Positions 12,401 through 15,260 of a stretch of 15,260 bases of DNA are shown piece by piece. Source of the DNA: an uncultured Anaerovibrio sp. (GTDB lineage: Bacteria; Bacillota; Negativicutes; Selenomonadales; Selenomonadaceae); assembly GCA_934196075.1 (NCBI GenBank), contig CAKPVW010000047.1, positions 1-15,260 of the forward strand, given 5' to 3'. Position numbers and translations under genes: made by a program. A model generated the notes under the pieces. That model did not search any database. It had not been told where the DNA came from and worked only from the letters and a program-made list of their open reading frames with translations. How positions within the stretch are numbered: position 1 is the stretch's first letter; each line of letters starts with the position of its first letter.

Positions 12401-15260
12401 ATTGGTGGCGGACCGCCCATATTTTTACCGCTATCCGTAGATTTGGACTTGTAGGTTACAGCCAACTGCTCTCCATCAGTTAAGCCATCCGTAATTTCCA
12501 CATATTCATCACTATAGATACCGGTGGAAACATATCTCTTTTCCTGTTCCTTGCCATTTACCACCATGACATAGGAGCCGGAGGAGTCGGTTTTCAAAGC
12601 CGAAATCGGCACAACCAAAGCATTTTCCTTTTCATCTGTAACAATATCCACTCTAGCTGTCATAGCTGGCAAAAGCTGATTATCTGGATCATCTACGTCA
12701 AGGATTACGTAATAATAAATAACCGTAGGTGCCGTGGTGCTGGATGTATTGCTGGAATTGGTATTCCAACTGTTGGTAACATCAGTCTGGGATATTTTAG
12801 ACACTGTTGCCGTAAAAGTTTTATCGGTATAGGTATCAACAGTAAATGTGGCCTTCTGTCCTATTTTGACACTGCCAATATCTGTTTCATCCACCTTGGC
12901 AATAATCTGCTTTTTGGACAAATCCGCTATGGTCATAATAACTGTAGGATTGCTATTGCCCTGAACTGCCATGGTGCCAGCAGTTTTTGGCTCACCTACC
13001 ACTATACCGTCCATAGGAGCAGTAATAACGGTTTCTGCCAAATCTGATTCAGTCTTGGCAAGGGAGCTTTCTGCTGTATCATAATCGTACTCTGCATCTT
13101 CCAGTTCTTCCTTGGATTTGGCTCCAATGGAATATAAATACTCTGCTCTATTGTATTTAGAACGGGTATTATTTACCTTGTAGGTAGCCTGATCCTTGGT
13201 AGCTTCATAATCCTTGCCATCCAAAATAGCTACTGTCTGGCCTGCCTTCACCGTGTCATTTTCCTTTACCAGCACAGACTTGATTCTTGCCGTAATCTTG
13301 GAACTAACTTCAACAGAATCAACTGGTCTGATGGTGCCTGTGGCTGATACTACTGATTTCAGGCTTTGACGCTGTGTCTGTACCAAATCTGCATTTATAT
13401 TGGCTTTAGCGGCCTCCTGCTGACTATTGTAATACATATAGCCACCAACACCAGCTGCCACCAGCACAATAGCCAGCACCAGCCATTTTACCTTGCCTTG
13501 TAATATTTTTGCCATATACAATCTCCTCATTAATTATCTATCGGGCCTGGCTCATTAGTGCCACCCATATCTGCTTCCAAGGCTGCCTTATAGCGAGCAT
13601 AATCATATTGGGCACTGATATAATTCTGACGAGCGGTGGACAAAGCCTCTTGGGCATCTATAATATCCAGCATTATGCCTTCCCCAGCCTTGTATTTTTC
13701 CTGCGCGATAAAATAATCTTCCTCCGCCTGCTTTATGGCAGTTTCTGTGGAATTAAATCGCTCCTCAGCTTCTCGCATGCTATTGTAGTTCTTGCGCACT
13801 GACAAATCTATGTCATTCTTGTCTCTTTGCAAGGTAGCCTGAGCTATCTTCAACTCTGTATTGGCTGCATCTATCTTGCTGGCGGTAACACCGCTATCGA
13901 AAATATTCCAGCTAATGCCAATAGAGGCACTATATTCGTGGTTGTCTCCATCTGGCAGCACCTGCTTATTCCAGCCTGCCCCTAGAGACAAATCCACTGT
14001 GGGCAAATATCCTGCCTTGGCATTTTTTACTGCCAACTCCTTTTGCTGCAGCTGATAGCTATCGATTACAAGCTCCTTGCGATTGGCTAAAGCAAAATCT
14101 ACACAGTCATTGATGCTGCCGGCAAAGGGTATATACACAAAGTCATCTGTTAGCTCCAAGGGCTCCTGGCTATCAAGGTACAGTAAATTTCTCAGGGTGC
14201 TGAGATTGTTGTCATAGGTGTTTTTTCCCTTGATTAAGTCCTGTCTGGCATTGGATAGTTCTACTTCTGAGCGAAGCACCTCTACCTTGGCTTTACTGCC
14301 TGCACTATAAAGCTGTTCCACATTAACTAAATGCTGCTGGTATTTATTGACAGTATCTTCGTAAACGCCTATTTTCTTTTTGGCTTCCAGTACATCATAA
14401 TAGGCCTGTATTACTGCCAGCTGAGTAGTCTCCCATTTTCTTTCCGTTTGCAGCTTGGCTATATCTACATCCAGTTCACTGCTTTTAATATTATTCTGAT
14501 TTACACCTCCGGAATAAATGGGCAAGGAGGCTGAAATTTTATTATTATTACTGTTATTCCAGCCAAGATTATTGTTATCAGATCTGCCAAAGGTGGAACC
14601 GGCTGTCCAGCTAATACTATTTTGTCCTCTAGCCTGTTTCAGACCTGCTCGAGCCTTTTCCTCTCCTAGCTGGGTAATCAATACATCTGGGTTGTTCTTT
14701 ATTGCCATATCTACAGCCTCATCCAGTGACAATGCCATACAACTACCTGTAGGCATTGGGGCTAGCAAACTGCCAGTCAGCAGCAAAGCTCCTAGTATAA
14801 GATTTGCTTTTTTCATAAAAACACCATCCTTAGGGTGAAGATTTTCATTCTACCATACAAATTTTACCACTCTAGTTTATAATATCTTTCTTAAAATATC
14901 ATTAAAATCTTATTTTTTCCAACAAAAAAGCTGTCCTAAACCAGACAGCCTTCTCATTATAACCCCTAGATTATTCAAAGAAAATGCCCTTGCATTTTCT
15001 TTCAATGGGGTTTCGACGAGGGTGGAGATATTAGCTCCACCCTGTCATTAGCACAGCCTCCCGCCACCTATAGAGGTGGGGTACATCGGACACCTCGTTA
15101 TAGTTTGTATTGATTAGCCTATTGACACGCCCCATGCCTAAAAGCAGGGGTTTCACGGCGTTTTTAGATAAATTCTGATTTGCAGGTCTGACGGATTATT
15201 CATAATACTATTTACTGAGGCATGGCAAATACCCTTCCCGGCACGCTCGCGCTATATAAA

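Overview
The window reads as chromosomal DNA from a diderm Firmicute, most likely class Negativicutes (Selenomonas, Anaerovibrio or Megamonas relatives). Two things point there. The repair and ribosome-assembly genes (phoH, ybeY, era and a four-cysteine recO) are of Firmicute type. A TolC-family outer-membrane factor with a MacA-type adaptor implies an outer membrane. This placement is inferred from gene content only; there is no rRNA or tRNA in the window.

Layout. Positions 1-133 carry one copy of a dispersed repeat. Minus strand 3408-134 holds recO, phoH and one continuous frame joining YbeY to Era, probably one operon with tight spacing (about 27-32 nt). It is separated by a strong terminator (3521-3568) from an upstream minus-strand pair: a SEC-C-tailed protein of unknown function and an HD-domain hydrolase (5395-3609). 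Minus strand 9057-5526 holds an amino-acid ABC importer in the order binding lipoprotein, permease, ATPase, followed 21 nt later by an exported AMIN/Amidase_3 cell-wall amidase. A terminator between the binding protein and the permease probably sets the excess of binding protein. A divergent LacI-family regulator lies at 9303-10343 (+); its promoter carries a perfect 9-bp inverted repeat with a central CG, a good candidate for its own operator. A bidirectional-looking terminator separates it from a tripartite efflux operon, tolC-macA-macB(ATPase)-macB(permease), on the minus strand (14816-10460).

The right end (14817-15260) is non-coding. It has a probable tolC promoter region, a minus-strand terminator with no gene upstream of it inside the window, about 200 bp of nested hairpins resembling a cargo-free IS200/IS605-type element, and a second copy of the dispersed repeat in inverted orientation (54 of 55 bases identical over the core). 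Almost all the 15 kb therefore lies between two inverted repeats.

How the genes work together. recO, phoH and ybeY-era serve recombination repair and 16S rRNA/30S maturation. The importer and amidase act at the envelope and seem to be co-transcribed. The efflux operon spans inner membrane, periplasm and outer membrane. I see no clearly new multi-gene system. The most unusual points are the YbeY-Era fusion with a well-placed internal Era start, the inverted repeats, and the palindromic element at the right end.
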